Shown here: piece after piece, positions 20,801-31,893 of the stretch
Layout: each line of letters begins with the position of its first letter
Numbering within the stretch: the first letter of the stretch is position 1
Source of the DNA: Procambarus clarkii
Lineage: Eukaryota; Arthropoda; Malacostraca; Decapoda; Cambaridae
Assembly: GCF_040958095.1 (NCBI RefSeq)
Contig: NC_091181.1
Span: forward strand, 27,430,904 to 27,494,903
Reading direction: 5' to 3'
Length of the DNA: 64,000 nucleotides
Program-made: the position numbers and the translations under genes
The notes under the pieces: generated by a model
Seen by the model: the letters and a program-made list of their open reading frames with translations, nothing else
Databases searched by the model: none
Told to the model about the DNA's origin: nothing

Positions 20801-22808
20801 GAATTACCATTAATTTTAGAACACTTAATCATAGCCAAAAACAAATGAAATAAGTACTAGTAATTATGTAATAACAAATAAATAAGTTTCCTAAAATTAA
20901 TGTGCACAGGCTGAAGTTTCCTTCAAAAATATTGTGAGTTTTTTTCCTCCTGGAGGCCTAGGTAACGCGCTATAGCTGCCCCACCCCAAGTGGACCTGTC
21001 CAACACTGGTCAACCCATGTGCATCCGTCCCTCGTGTTATACACAGTGCTGCGCCATTAGTGAAATATTTTTTTAAATAACTTTTTTATTTTCATAGTAA
21101 CTTTGAACATTTTTGGCCAAGACTATGTCTGGTAGCAGCATCAATCATTCTGGAGGTGTTAAGAGGAAGAAGGTTGTCCTAGCAATTAAAGACAAGTTAT
21201 GTGTTGTTCAACCAGTGAGGCGTCACAGGCAGCCAAATGCCTTCAACAAGTGAGGCGCCACAGGCAAGTCAAGCGCCTTTAACAAGTGATGCGCAAGCAA
21301 GCAAGCGCCTTCAACAAGTGAGGCGTCATAAGCAAGCCAAATGCCTTCAACAAGTGAGGCGCAAGCCAAGCGCCTTCAGCAAGTGAGGCGCAAGCCAAGC
21401 GCCTTCAACAAGTGAGGCGCAAGCCAAGCGCCTTCAACAAGTGAGGCGCAAGCCAAGCGCCTTCAACAAGTGAGGCGCAAGCCAAGCGCCTTCAACAAGT
21501 GAGGCGCAAGCCAAGCGCCTTCAACAAGTGAGGCGCAAGCCAAGCGCCTTCAACAAGTGAGGCGCAAGCCAAGCGCCTTCAACAAGTGAGGCGCAAGCCA
21601 AGCGCCTTCAACAAGTGAGGCGCAAGCCAAGCGCCTTCAACAAGTGAGGCGCAAGCCAAATGCCTTCAACCAGTGAGGCTTCAGCAACTGGCAGTCAAAA
21701 CTAACTGCTTAATGAACTGTACAGTAATTTTAAGTGTTAATTTTAGTGTTGTGTTAGTATAAGTTACGTAAATTGTTAAGAATTCTTAACTTCAAGATGT
21801 GTGGCATCAATCAAGAAGACGAACACCAACAAGGTAAGTTGAGGTTTCTAGTTGAATATTTAATAATTATATGTGGCAAGGCAATTCAAATTATGTTGTT
21901 TGTAGTATAAAAGTAGTTGGAAATTGTCACTTTTGGACTCGTAGGTGGAAAAAGTACCATTATCCGAAAAATGTGATAATCCGGCTGGGGGTCCTTCCCA
22001 TATAGTCCGGATGATCGAGTGGAGACAGTACTTAATGCAGTTTTGGCTCTTATGGATGGATATTTTTTTATTTTATTTTTTGCTACAGTTGTACAGTGTG
22101 ACTCCTATTATCATAATATTGATTTATTTTTTATTTCCTTGTGGCAACTTTACTTTAATGTTTTTATTATAGATGACGTTCCAGCGTAAGGCTTGGGACC
22201 GTCAACTGACATTTGCAGAGATTGCCCGGGAAACAGGGTTGCCCGAGAACCAAGTTGAAGTGATGGTGATGCGTGCACTGTCACTTGGTCTTGTTCGCGG
22301 TACCATTGACCAAGTTGACAACAAAGTTAACATAACCTGGGTTCAACCTAGAGTCCTTGACAAAAAACAGGTCAGTGTTAGAGCAATGACGTTGATAGTA
22401 CTGTACTGTACTATATAGGTCATCACATTTAATTATAAATAGTATGCTTGATGTAAAAATAATTAGTCTGAATACATAATTTGTTACTGTTTAACTTAAT
22501 ATTGTATTAGTTATCAAGATTGAATGTAATGATAAAATAAGTTATATAAGAAAAATTATATCAGTAAATACAAATAGGAAACCACTATGAGATACATTTG
22601 CAAATTCTGCTATGTTTTCTACTTTCATAAGGAGTTATTTTGATGTGCACAGTTGATGCTAGTCCCCAAAGTGAAAAAATCTTCACTATTTCTTTCTTGG
22701 TTTCCTCAGCTGGCATCAATGATGGAGAGGCTGACAGACTGGTGTAAAGATGTCAGTAGTATGCAGAATCTCCTACAAGACCAAGCCAGCACAATTCTCA
22801 CTTTATAA
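9693..22808 (+). CDS. PSMD13: 26S proteasome non-ATPase regulatory subunit 13 (Rpn9), complete, 8 exons
   Basis: PSMD13/Rpn9 is a structural PCI-domain subunit of the lid of the 19S regulatory particle. It helps assemble the lid that recruits and deubiquitinates proteasome substrates in cytosol and nucleus. Coding exons are 9693-9793, 13267-13380, 13752-13902, 16358-16461, 17084-17270, 18155-18343, 22173-22370 and 22710-22808. All have GT-AG borders and joined frames, giving 380 residues (human is 376). Matches to the family run throughout: KLWHQLTLAL (residues 34-43), INPLSLAQI and DPNEAITFIEK in exon 3, YYRAALRYLGC and LGLAALLGDGIYNFGEL in exon 5, LRAKIRLLCLME-like end of exon 6, and the winged-helix end of the PCI domain in exon 7 (ending ITWVQPRVLD). 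The first ATG lies in a short N-terminal exon and gives the expected length. No damage is seen, so this should be the working gene. Introns carry SINE, LINE, DIRS-like and Tigger insertions. Confidence 0.96.
10663..10916 (+). mobile_element. tRNA-derived SINE, family A, in PSMD13 intron 1
   Basis: A tRNA-like head with a B box (GGTTCGATCCC) is followed by a fixed body (TAGCAGTAAAATAGGTACCT, then GGGCTGCTTCCTGGG and GGACCGGGCCGCGGGGACAC) and an ATCTCAAGATA-type tail. It is nearly identical to copies at 43449 and 57710. The head has TAT where the other copies have TGT at the anticodon position. Confidence 0.88.
11640..11778 (+). mobile_element. SINE-like insertion inside the LINE
   Basis: The block with CAGCCTGGTTGACCAGTCC, AGGCCTGGTTGAGAACC and AGCCCCGAAATCATTGCAAG shares its end with SINE family A tails. 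It splits the LINE reverse-transcriptase remnant, whose next block resumes right after it. Confidence 0.6.
12145..12255. mobile_element. short inverted-repeat element (about 110 bp)
   Basis: The ends GAAAATCCATAGGAGCCGTG and the reverse complement of CATGGCTCCTGTGGATTTTC match with few differences. The middle has GGGACTCAAACC, somewhat like a tRNA B box, so it may be a tRNA-related SINE with inverted ends. Confidence 0.55.
13267..13380 (+). CDS. PSMD13: PSMD13 exon 2
   Basis: Encodes residues 34-72, starting LWHQLTLALHKLVKEPSMRE after the split Lys and ending LIIELENK. The acceptor is TTTTCAG and the donor GTAAGC. Confidence 0.93.
13752..13902 (+). CDS. PSMD13: PSMD13 exon 3
   Basis: Encodes residues 72-122, starting INPLSLAQIAGDVITQ and ending CNVLIAQ. 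It matches the human segment beginning VNPLSLVEI. The donor is GTTAGT. Confidence 0.94.
13951..14132 (+). mobile_element. tRNA-derived SINE, family B
   Basis: A head with A-box-like TGGATGGTAGAGTAATGG and B-box-like GTTCAGTCTCTG is followed by CCGTCCAAGTGGTTGGGCAC and an end in TTTCTCCTGATAATTACC. Related copies lie at 30427, 37050 and 54009. This one is the more decayed. Confidence 0.75.
14605..15062 (-). mobile_element. Tigger/pogo-like fragment, reverse orientation
   Basis: The left part (ATCCGGATTATATGGGATTG, then ACCCC) matches the reverse complement of the right end of the Tigger at 20539-22028. The right part (TTATCC, then GCGATTTTGGTCAGATAA) matches the inverted left end. It has no transposase. 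A fragment of SINE family B (AGGAGAAAGTGCCAAG near 14670) and a C-run lie inside. Confidence 0.55.
15063..16357. other. rest of PSMD13 intron 3, unassigned
   Basis: AT-rich intron sequence. A 73-codon opening at 15439-15660 has no family likeness and no sign of splicing. Confidence 0.4.
16358..16461 (+). CDS. PSMD13: PSMD13 exon 4
   Basis: Encodes residues 123-156 plus two bases, starting ITLARLEDQPRTKKILDETE and ending GVTPVHGK. It corresponds to the human stretch ending GVTSVHSR. The acceptor is TTTTCAG and the donor GTAAGA. Confidence 0.93.
16800..17045 (-). mobile_element. decayed LINE 3' end with a hairpin insertion
   Basis: Sequence like the 3' end at 4603-5160 (TTGGTGTTGGTGTA, GCATATGGAGTCTGCCTCCA, TCCACCTGTGTG) is interrupted at 16932-16965 by a perfect 15-bp inverted repeat and by several GGGTATTCC units. 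Confidence 0.5.
17084..17270 (+). CDS. PSMD13: PSMD13 exon 5
   Basis: Encodes residues 157-219, including FYLLASELYCRSGAHSDYYR and the segment ending GDGIYNFGEL. It spans the helical repeats leading into the PCI domain. The acceptor is CTGCAG and the donor GTGAAT. Confidence 0.95.
17371..17412. repeat. (TG)n microsatellite
   Basis: Pure GT dinucleotides abutting a LINE 3' end. Confidence 0.95.
17413..17748 (-). mobile_element. LINE 3' end, minus strand, fairly well kept
   Basis: The minus strand holds a 99-codon open stretch: KLEDRRKRGDMIITYKIVTG, then TRGHRFKLAKHRCRRNIRKF and VVDGWNKLGEVVEAKTV. This is the C-terminus of a CR1/jockey-like LINE reverse transcriptase. (TG)n tracts sit on both sides. 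It is 5'-truncated. Confidence 0.85.
17763..17846. repeat. (TG)n microsatellite
   Basis: A long pure GT tract directly after the LINE fragment. Confidence 0.95.
18155..18343 (+). CDS. PSMD13: PSMD13 exon 6
   Basis: Encodes residues 220-282, starting LAHPILEALKGSSSEWLLDL and ending IRLLCLME. It matches human LMHPVLESL and IQLLCLME and is the first part of the PCI domain. The acceptor is CATTTCAG and the donor GTAATT. Confidence 0.95.
18480..20240 (+). mobile_element. DIRS-like retroelement fossil (broken), copy 2
   Basis: A gag-like stretch lies near 19000-19310 (LSQQNSVSAALGQFG near 19157-19200 is typical of the DIRS gag region), followed directly by a 3' part similar to 3240-3560 of copy 1. 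The central polymerase and recombinase parts are absent, so this is an internally reduced, old copy with many breaks. It lies in PSMD13 intron 6, in the same direction as the gene. Confidence 0.6.
21125..21253 (+). pseudogene. remnant Tigger transposase N-terminus
   Basis: About 30 residues match the Tigger/JRK-type start: a KRKK basic block, VVLAIKDKLCVV, the first helix of the DNA-binding domain. The frame then enters the minisatellite and stops at TGA 21251-21253. The DDE catalytic domain is absent. Confidence 0.7.
21209..21681. repeat. 29-bp minisatellite inside the Tigger
   Basis: About 16 units of AAGCCAAGCGCCTTCAACAA followed by GTGAGGCGC repeat head to tail. Central units are nearly identical, while outer units are variant and some carry an extra TCACAGGC-type piece. 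The unit contains GGCGC and GCGCC, which pair with each other. Confidence 0.95.
22173..22370 (+). CDS. PSMD13: PSMD13 exon 7
   Basis: Encodes residues 283-348: MTFQRKAWDRQLTFAEIARE, then TGLPENQVEVMVMRALSLGL and VNITWVQPRVLDKKQ. This is the winged-helix half of the PCI domain. The acceptor is TTATAG and the donor GTCAGT. Confidence 0.96.
22710..22808 (+). CDS. PSMD13: PSMD13 exon 8 and stop
   Basis: Encodes residues 349-380, LASMMERLTDWCKDVSSMQN then LLQDQASTILTL and TAA at 22806. This is the C-terminal helix that PCI lid subunits contribute to the helical bundle. Confidence 0.95.
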   Translation: MASMMERLTDWCKDVSSMQNLLQDQASTILTL

Positions 22809-23150
22809 ATTTTTTAGCTCCATAAGTAAATACATCTTGATAACATTTGCATTCATGACTAGTTGCAAAAGAAATTCGTGCTTTCTTCTGCAACTGTTTA
22901 AAAGTTGGAAGAAATATTTAAAGTACTGTAATGCTAATTCATTTTTTATCAGGTTATTTATATTTTTGGGTGGGTTTATATTTTTGGGTGGAATGGGGGA
23001 TGATAATATTTACATTATTTATCATAAGAAGCATTTCAGAAATATCAGGTAACAAAATAAACAATGAAACTGTTGATATTTAAAATATTCAAGATTTATA
23101 ATATTTTTTATTTTGTGTAACTTATGTATTGCTTTGAAGAATAAATTTGT
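22809..23150 (+). other. PSMD13 3' UTR
   Basis: AT-rich sequence after the stop. The likely polyadenylation signal is AATAAA at 23140-23145; an earlier AATAAA near 23055 is an alternative. Confidence 0.5.
23140..23145 (+). promoter_or_regulatory. polyadenylation signal AATAAA (PSMD13)
   Basis: A canonical hexamer about 330 bases after the stop codon, followed by T-rich sequence. Confidence 0.45.
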
Positions 23151-26100
23151 TTTCGTATGTAAACATCTATTAAAATGACCATTTCCTTAATGTGCAGTTA
23201 CTGTATTACAAAATGTACCATTGGGAATAGCATCATGTCAGCAAAAGTTGTTAGTTCATTAGTCTCTGTTAGTTTTTCTAGGATCCTGATGGTTTATACA
23301 GTACTGTACCACTTTGCAGATGTCACATTAATAGAAGCTGCCATTCACTTTGTCATGCACTGTGCCTCCCCGTAGCACTTGGAAGTGCATTCTTCGGTAG
23401 AATTTGGACTGTTCCCATCCTGTTCATTGTAAACGTACAGCCAAGAAAACACCGATTCTAGCGGACATCCCAAGCTTTTATTTTGTTTTGGAAAGCCAGT
23501 GTAGTACACCATAGTACCATTCTTATGCCTAGAAATGAGTCAAAGATCCTATTTCTCTACTATTAATGTCAACACTCTTCTCTCCCATATCTGGAAGAAA
23601 ATCTTTAAAATTGAGTAAATTTCTTACAGATGTTACTCTTGTACTCTCCATGGTTCTGGTATTGGCAATCCATTGTTAGTCATGAGTGTGCTAAGTTTCC
23701 AGTTTTCAGCTGTTAGCTGCAGTTTTCATCTCTCTTGCCTTCCTTACCTGTATGTTCCATATTGAATCTTACCCTTTGCAATTTTGCATTCTCCTTCAGC
23801 TTCTCTACAGCAATCTCTTCACTCTTTCTGAACTCCAATCTGCAACTGTCCATTTGCAATTGTATGGGAGTGGGCTTGGATAGCTTTTTTTATGCTATTC
23901 CAATTGGCCTTTACAAAAATTATCATAGTAAAGTGCAACGAACACTAAAGATCTATAGATTACTGAGGAAAAGATGTATGCTTTCTAAACATGGCAAAGT
24001 GGTTATATTAGTGGGACAGGTGGTTTCCGGGGTCCAAATCTATGGAATCAGATAGTGTATCATTCGGTTCACAATTTTTTTTTACTAAGAAAAAAACACT
24101 TTGTGGACTAAGAAGAGGAGTTTGAGCAATCCCTCCCTGTGCCTGGCACTGTTCCTACAGATATTTCCAGTAATTCATGGACCTATGTCCCTAAAGTTTC
24201 TGGTATACAGTGCTTTGTTTAGTACTATTGACCCACTTTCGTATAACCAAGAATTTGATACATAATGTACTACAGTATGTGTAGTATGACTTGATAGTTT
24301 AGAAAAACAGTTTATGCTGATAATTGCAAAATCTGAACACACTTGCTAAATTTAAACGGAGCTAGGTGATGTGCAAGAGCAAAGAAAATTTAATTGATTT
24401 CATGTAAGAAATTTGTTAGGCAGCCATTGTGGGGTTATGTCTTTAGGAAGGTGAGTAATCAGCATAAGGGAGAGTCTAATAAACCTAACAGGCTTTGTAT
24501 TCCCAACAATGAAAACTATTTATTGTAGTACTTTCAATTAAGTTTATTTATATGATTTATTTAATTTTCATGTAATGAAAATATGAATGAAACTCGGCAT
24601 TTAAGGTTGGCCAATTTAGACTTGTGTAATTGCCAGCATGACACATTGCCATGCACCAGACTCACTTCTCTGCCCCATGCTCACAACTCACTCAACTGGA
24701 TGGATGACAACCCATCCTCTCAACTAGCATGTCTTTTTTTTTTCTACACTATGGTCCCCAGTGTACATAATAAGTAGTACAGTACTATGAAAAGTAGCAG
24801 CTCGCAAAAATCTCTGGGTTATGGGTTAGGTGGGTGGCTTGAGCTCATGCATATTAGTACTCCCCTGTTGTGTACTTCGAGGCAAATCAAGACAGGCTAG
24901 CTCATGATCCGCGCTCTGGCACACCCCTAACCATCACCCCTGACTTGCACATTCCCCAACTCTCTCTCACCTGACAAATACCTCCAACTCTCACATACCT
25001 GACAAGCTCCCACAATCCATGCCCCTGACCGACTCCCTCGACGCATCCCAAGCCCCTTGAGATTTGACTTTTAGGCCAACTCACCACTCAGTATTTTGGA
25101 GTTGGTCCACATTATCTACATAATGTCCCTTACCTCCGTAACCAAAATTTAAAAATATATATTTTTAACTACAATGGGGTTAATGTCCATATCTACTGAC
25201 ACAGTGCAGCTATTAAAACACTTTCTAATCGGTGGAGCTTAAATCTGTCAGCTTTATATACTGTAGTTGGATTATCTAACAGTATTGAAATATATATTGA
25301 GTTAGCCATCAAAATCAACCTTAAAAATCATATTGTTTGGATATAATTATGCAACTTGCTAATAATGCCATAGATTAACTGTTGGTCATGATAACAGTAT
25401 TGGCTATAATAATGACACCTGTTCAGTATATTAATATAAATTACATAGTACTAATAAGAAGAATGAATATATTGAAATAACAAGCTGTAAGAACAATAAA
25501 TATTACTTAAATAATAATAAATTCATTTAAATATAAAGACCTCGTACTGTATGTACACAGATTGATTTTGATTCTTGCCACATGAGGCGGCTCCGTATAG
25601 TTTGTGCATCCCATACTCATCCTGGGAGAGGTAGTGCAATAAAAGGATTGCAGAGGCCACAATTAAAAAGTTGTAATCAGACATAGGTGGATTTTTTTAT
25701 ATAATTAGTTACAATAAAGCTGCACACTTCATAAGTACATTGACATATAGTAACAGACTCCAACTGCCATGAATTAGCCAGGTCTCTCCTCCCTTTTCCC
25801 CTTCTCCCAGTCTTCCCCCACCCTCCCACCCTCTCCACTCTAACATGCCTCCTCTCTCCTTCCTCTTTTTCAAACATTCCCCCCCCCCCTTTATCTTCCC
25901 CTATCTCCCTCTTCCCCGTTTTCTCAGAAAAATTATGTAATGAAATATTGAAACTTAAGTCCATGGACAACACAACCAATGTTTCAGACAATTTCACTGT
26001 AGGTCAGGGAGGGGTTAAATGCTGATATATTTTAAAGTATGACACTGGAGCCTATCCCGACTGGCCTATGACACTCCTATACCCCACATGCTTCATGTGT

Positions 26101-26560
26101 GAAAGCTAGGTGAGGCCAGCACCAAGTGTCTGACCTCCAACCTTAAAGTCAGACAGGTATTCTCTTTTTATAGATCCAGATTGGGGGGGTAGGACTGTTA
26201 ATGATACCATAGATTTCAATACCTCAACTAATTTTCACAAGATAATAGTAGAGTTGTTAGTTATAGTTTTGTCACAACGCTGAGAGTATACTTCAGTCCT
26301 GGGCCACGTTCAGGACTAAAGTATACATACTAGTTCGTTAATAAGCTCGTGTGGTCTTAACTCACCTTTAGAGGTTGATATAGACTTTAAGCCCGTACAC
26401 CTAAAACAATTACAACCAAGTCGAGTGACGGTTAGTATACGAAAAAGAATTGATTGATGAATTATCTGGAATAAACCAGACGCTGTGTCGAAACGTAGCC
26501 TCGTCAACCGCTTCTCATATATTCTTGATAATCGGTCAACAAGGTGCGCTGATCTATGCC
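23151..26560. other. intergenic DNA, mostly unassigned
   Basis: No gene is supported. A dispersed decapod-type repeat piece (TGAGGCGGCTCCGTATAGTT, then CCCATACTCATCCTGGGA) lies at about 25570-25665. A weakly repetitive CCCCTGAC/TCTCACCTGAC tract lies at 24905-25040. The rest is AT-rich. Confidence 0.4.
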
Positions 26561-26564
26561 CCAC

Positions 26565-26778
26565 CACTCTTATCATTCACTCACAGACACTCCATTATTC
26601 TCTCACACACAATCAAATATTCCCCAAACGCATGCTCCCTATTGTTCCCAGACACACATTACAGTGTTCCCTGAGGCACGCTGCATTGCCCTCTCACGCA
26701 CACACACCATTATTCTCTCACACACATACGCCATTATTCCCTCACGCACACACACCATAGTTCCCTCACGCATGCAAG
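26565..26778. repeat. degenerate minisatellite, unit near 24 bp
   Basis: About eight units vary around CCATTATTCTCTCACACACA. Short ORFs here are by-products of the repeat. Confidence 0.7.
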
Positions 26779-26814
26779 ATTCTCAGAGGAATTGATATTG
26801 TAGATAAAGACAAT

Positions 26815-27080
26815 TTATTTAACACAGGGGGTACCACATAAGGGGACACAGGTGGAAACTGAGCCATAGAGATATTAGTTTTTAGAGAACTTTTTTAGTG
26901 TCAGTAGTTAAGAAATGGAATGCATTAGGAAGTGATGTGGTGGAGGCAGACTCCATACACGGTTTCAAATGTAGATATGATAGAACCTTATAAGCTCTGT
27001 ACACCATTTGATTTACAAATGAGAGGCGGGAACCAAAGAACCGAAGCTCAACCCCCGCAAGCACAACTAGCTGAGTACTT
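26815..27080 (+). mobile_element. LINE 3' end, plus strand
   Basis: Sequence is the inverse of the 4603-5160 family end (GATGTGGTGGAGGCAGACTC, AAGCTCAACCCCCGCAAGCA, then CAACTAGCTGAGTAC). It is 5'-truncated. Confidence 0.8.
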
Positions 27081-27191
27081 GCTAATTGTTCCCTGACACA
27101 TACGCTGCCTTGCGCACGTACACGACACACCATATAGGGATAACTCCTAATTATTAATATAATTCATTAATGCTCATCATTATCTATCATT

Positions 27192-28083
<892 letters not shown>

Positions 28084-28143
<60 letters not shown>
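28084..28143. repeat. (TA)n microsatellite
   Basis: A pure TA tract between the Penelope-like fragment and MITE copy A. Confidence 0.97.
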
Positions 28144-29060
<917 letters not shown>

Positions 29061-29062
<2 letters not shown>

Positions 29063-29255
29063 CAATGTCAGACCACGGAGGAAAAATGAAACAGGAAATT
29101 TCCTTAAGTACTTTCGTATATTAAATACATCTTCAGAAGGTCTTCAGAAGGTCCTTCTGAAGATCTTCAGAAGGACCTTCTGAAGATGTATTTAATATAC
29201 GAAAGTACTTAAGGAAATTTCCTGTTTCATTTTTCCTCCGTGGTCTGACATTGTC
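29061..29255. repeat. 195-bp palindrome with 82-bp perfect arms
   Basis: The arm from 29061 to 29142 (start GACAATGTCAGACCACGGAG) is repeated inverted at 29174-29255. The 31-bp centre is itself built of CTTCAGAAGG units. It is flanked by TA tracts. It is probably two facing copies of a transposon end. Confidence 0.92.
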
Positions 29256-29288
29256 ACATTCTTAATCACGTGTTTATTTTCGTGATAT

Positions 29289-29441
<153 letters not shown>

Positions 29442-29449
29442 AATTATTA

Positions 29450-30360
29450 TTATTACAGGGTCCAGCTCCTCTCTCATCTGTATGTCATACTCCCCCACTC
29501 TGTATACCTAGAAGAAGTCTAGTTTCGTTTTTTTAACTTTTAAAGGAGGCAAGATGCCACAAAGAGAAGAAATATATTTTTTTAGTTTGAATGGGGAGGA
29601 GGTGAGAGAGCGGCTCAACCATAAAATGGCGGTTCAGCTCGAGAGGGAGGATGTTTTTCCCGCTCGAGGATACCCCGCAGGATTGTGGATCCAGATACAA
29701 GAGGTATGTGATTGGCTGGAGGCAGGGGCCTGGCCAGATGGGCCAATCGCAAAGCTCCCCGGGTGTGACGTGGCGTGACGTCAGGCTCCCCTGTGGTTGA
29801 CGCGGGAAATCTGTCGTGATTCGCCATCGGGAGTGAAAACGAGCAGAGGTGATGTTCGGCGGTCCCTAATTCTGGAGAGAAATAGGCCTCTAGAGGGACG
29901 AATTCTCGAGTGCCAATGAGGAGGAGCGTCCAGTCGACCTCCTAGGAAGTACAGCTGGTCAATGAAAGAAGTTCACTAAAGGCTCGATGATGGTGGAGCT
30001 TCAAGTCTGCTCAGGAAAAATCGGTGGCAGTCTTGGTCTGGTGTAGCAGTGACAACACCCAGGGAGAAACAGTCGTACTACACGTCTATGGTAGAATCGA
30101 AGGGGACCAGTATCCCAGGCTGAGGACCCCCGCGAGGACGTTTACTGCCTCCTAGCAGGCCGTCAGAGAAATTCGGTGGTAGAGAGGATCGTGTGAGGAG
30201 GAGACTCAAGGCGTCGACTACAGAGGGAGGAAATCAACGGGGAGGAGGTCTACTACTACAGTACTTCACTTCGCTACTATGCCCAGCGGAGACCACAGCA
30301 TCCAGGAGCGATTATTAAGGTAGATAAATTTGCCCTCCCATTCTCCCCTTGTTGTTAGGA
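29450..30360. other. CpG-rich unassigned segment with a 74-codon ORF
   Basis: GC-rich, non-repetitive sequence stands out from its AT-rich flanks. The ORF 29554-29778 (+) starts MPQREEIYFFSLNGEEVRER and ends GPIAKLPGCDVA. I do not recognise it, and the frame closes in a GC-rich stretch containing TGACGTCA (29777-29784). It may be a retroelement leader, a lone terminal repeat, or a first exon. No evidence decides this. Confidence 0.3.
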
Positions 30361-30426
30361 ATTATGTTATTAAATGTTAAGGTACGTAGTGGAAAATAAT
30401 GTGAGACAGGCCGAACATTGAGTAAA

Positions 30427-30624
30427 GGGAAGGGAAAGGGAATTATCAGGAGAAAGCGCCAAGCCATTACGACAATATAGCACTAACCGGATCTTAGAAT
30501 CAGATAAGGATTTGGGAAGGAACGGGGGAAAGGAATGGTACCCAACCACTTGGACGGTCTGGGATTGAACGCCGACCTGCATGAAGCGAGACCGTCGTTC
30601 TACCGTCCAGCCCAAGTGGTTGGG
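30427..30624 (-). mobile_element. tRNA-derived SINE, family B, minus strand
   Basis: The inverse of the family B consensus (GGCTGGACGGTAGAACGACG head, CCGTCCAAGTGGTTGGGTAC body, CTCCTGATAATTCCC end). Confidence 0.82.
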
Positions 30625-30689
30625 CACCATTAGCCAACCACTTAGGCAACCATGCACAAATTGCAGAAGACAAAATTTGTGCATGGATT

Positions 30690-30856
30690 TACGAAATTTA
30701 TGCCCGAAACGCTTTGCTTATGCCCGAAACGCTTTGCGTAATAGTGGCTTTAGGCATTGTATGTACTAGCTATACCTATAAGTTAAACAATCCTTGTAAA
30801 TATTTATTGTATGTATGTACCTTACCTAAATAAAATTGTATTGTATTGTATTGTAA
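30690..30856 (+). mobile_element. LINE-type 3' tail repeat with (TTGTA)n
   Basis: CCCGAAACGCTTTGC twice, then GTAATAGTGGCTTTAGGCAT and a run of TTGTA. A shortened relative with AAACGCTGTGCGTATTAGTG lies near 61694. This pattern fits a retroposon 3' end. Confidence 0.55.
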
Positions 30857-30864
30857 ATAACTGC

Positions 30865-31893
30865 AAGTCCATGGAATTAGCGGTAAAATACTGGAATAGA
30901 CAAAACCGGAAGGAGTCAGACTGGAAAATTTGAGTGAGTCGAGAACTGAAAGGTCTCATTATCGGGCCAACACTTTTTATCATACATTAATGACACTGAT
31001 GACAGCATCACGAACCACATCATCAAATTCCTAGATGATGCAGAGACATACGGGAAAGTTGAAAGTGATAATGATATTGCGGCCTTGCAAAAGGAACTAC
31101 ACCAACGCCATAAACAGAAAATTGGCAAATACTATATTGAATATTGAAAATGCAAGACCTTGTAGGGCATAACAGTACATACTAGAATTGCCATAGTAAC
31201 AATACGACATTGCAACAGATTGAAAAAAAATGAACCTAGGAGTAATGATCGACTAGGCATTGAAAGATGTTCAGTAAGTTGGTGTTCAGGATAAATAACA
31301 TACTTAAAGAACAATTAAACGGTCCTATGACTTAAAGGAAAGTGGCATTCAAACACAACCGAAGTACTACATATCAAACACTCGTGCAACTATTAAGCTA
31401 AACCAACTAATGCACCCAATCATAGAGACCTTATGTACAAAAAAATATTGCTCTGAAAACGTTTCAGTGTAGAGCGACGAAAATCATCCCAGAACTAAGA
31501 GAACAATCATACCAGAAAAGGCTAATGGTCTTAAAAACTACATCTCTGCAAACAAGACAAAAAAGCTGATTTTCAGACTCAAAATACTGAGCAAATTGGA
31601 AGATATTAATCCAGCTCATTTCTTTAACAAGTCCAAAACTCACACCAAGGACAGTATCGTCAAGCCCTACAAGCCATAATACAGGAAAGAAAACGGATGC
31701 CTTTTCCCCTATAAGGTAATAAATTTATGAAATCGCTTACACTTGATCCGAAGCAGCAAACACCAAGACAATTCTTAATTTTAAAATGCAGTTTGGAATA
31801 AATGCCCATTAATAATGAGAACCTTCAACAAGCCGCCGGCTTCCGGCCCCGTCGAGGCAATTTTATACGGTTGCCTTCAGGTAAATTAAGTTA
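30865..31893 (+). mobile_element. degenerate LINE, plus strand
   Basis: Plus-strand pieces follow LINE order: KFLDDAETYGKVESDNDIAA at 31023-31082 (normally ADDTKIYGKV; the YADD-type catalytic box region is altered), then ALQKELHQR, a later ELREQSYQKRLMVL, and the CCGGCTTCCGGCCCCGTCGA 3' signature with a TTCAGGTAAA tail. It lacks its 5' half. Confidence 0.75.

Larger units (their letters stand above)
20539..22028 (+). mobile_element. non-autonomous Tigger/pogo DNA transposon, TA target site
   Basis: Imperfect inverted ends (left CTGTAACCCCGCGATTATCC; right end the inverse of CTGTCTCCACTCGATCATCC) are flanked by TA at 20537-20538 and 22029-22030. Further CCGGA/ATCCG words lie inside, as in Tigger ends. 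At 21125 an ATG opens MSGSSINHSGGVKRKKVVLA, then IKDKLCVV, which is the usual N-terminus of a Tigger transposase. It then runs into a 29-bp minisatellite and a stop, so the rest of the transposase is missing. Confidence 0.85.

Noticed and set aside
22750-23052. 100-codon ORF overlapping the end of PSMD13
   Set aside because: It is an out-of-frame reading of the last coding exon and the AT-rich 3' UTR.
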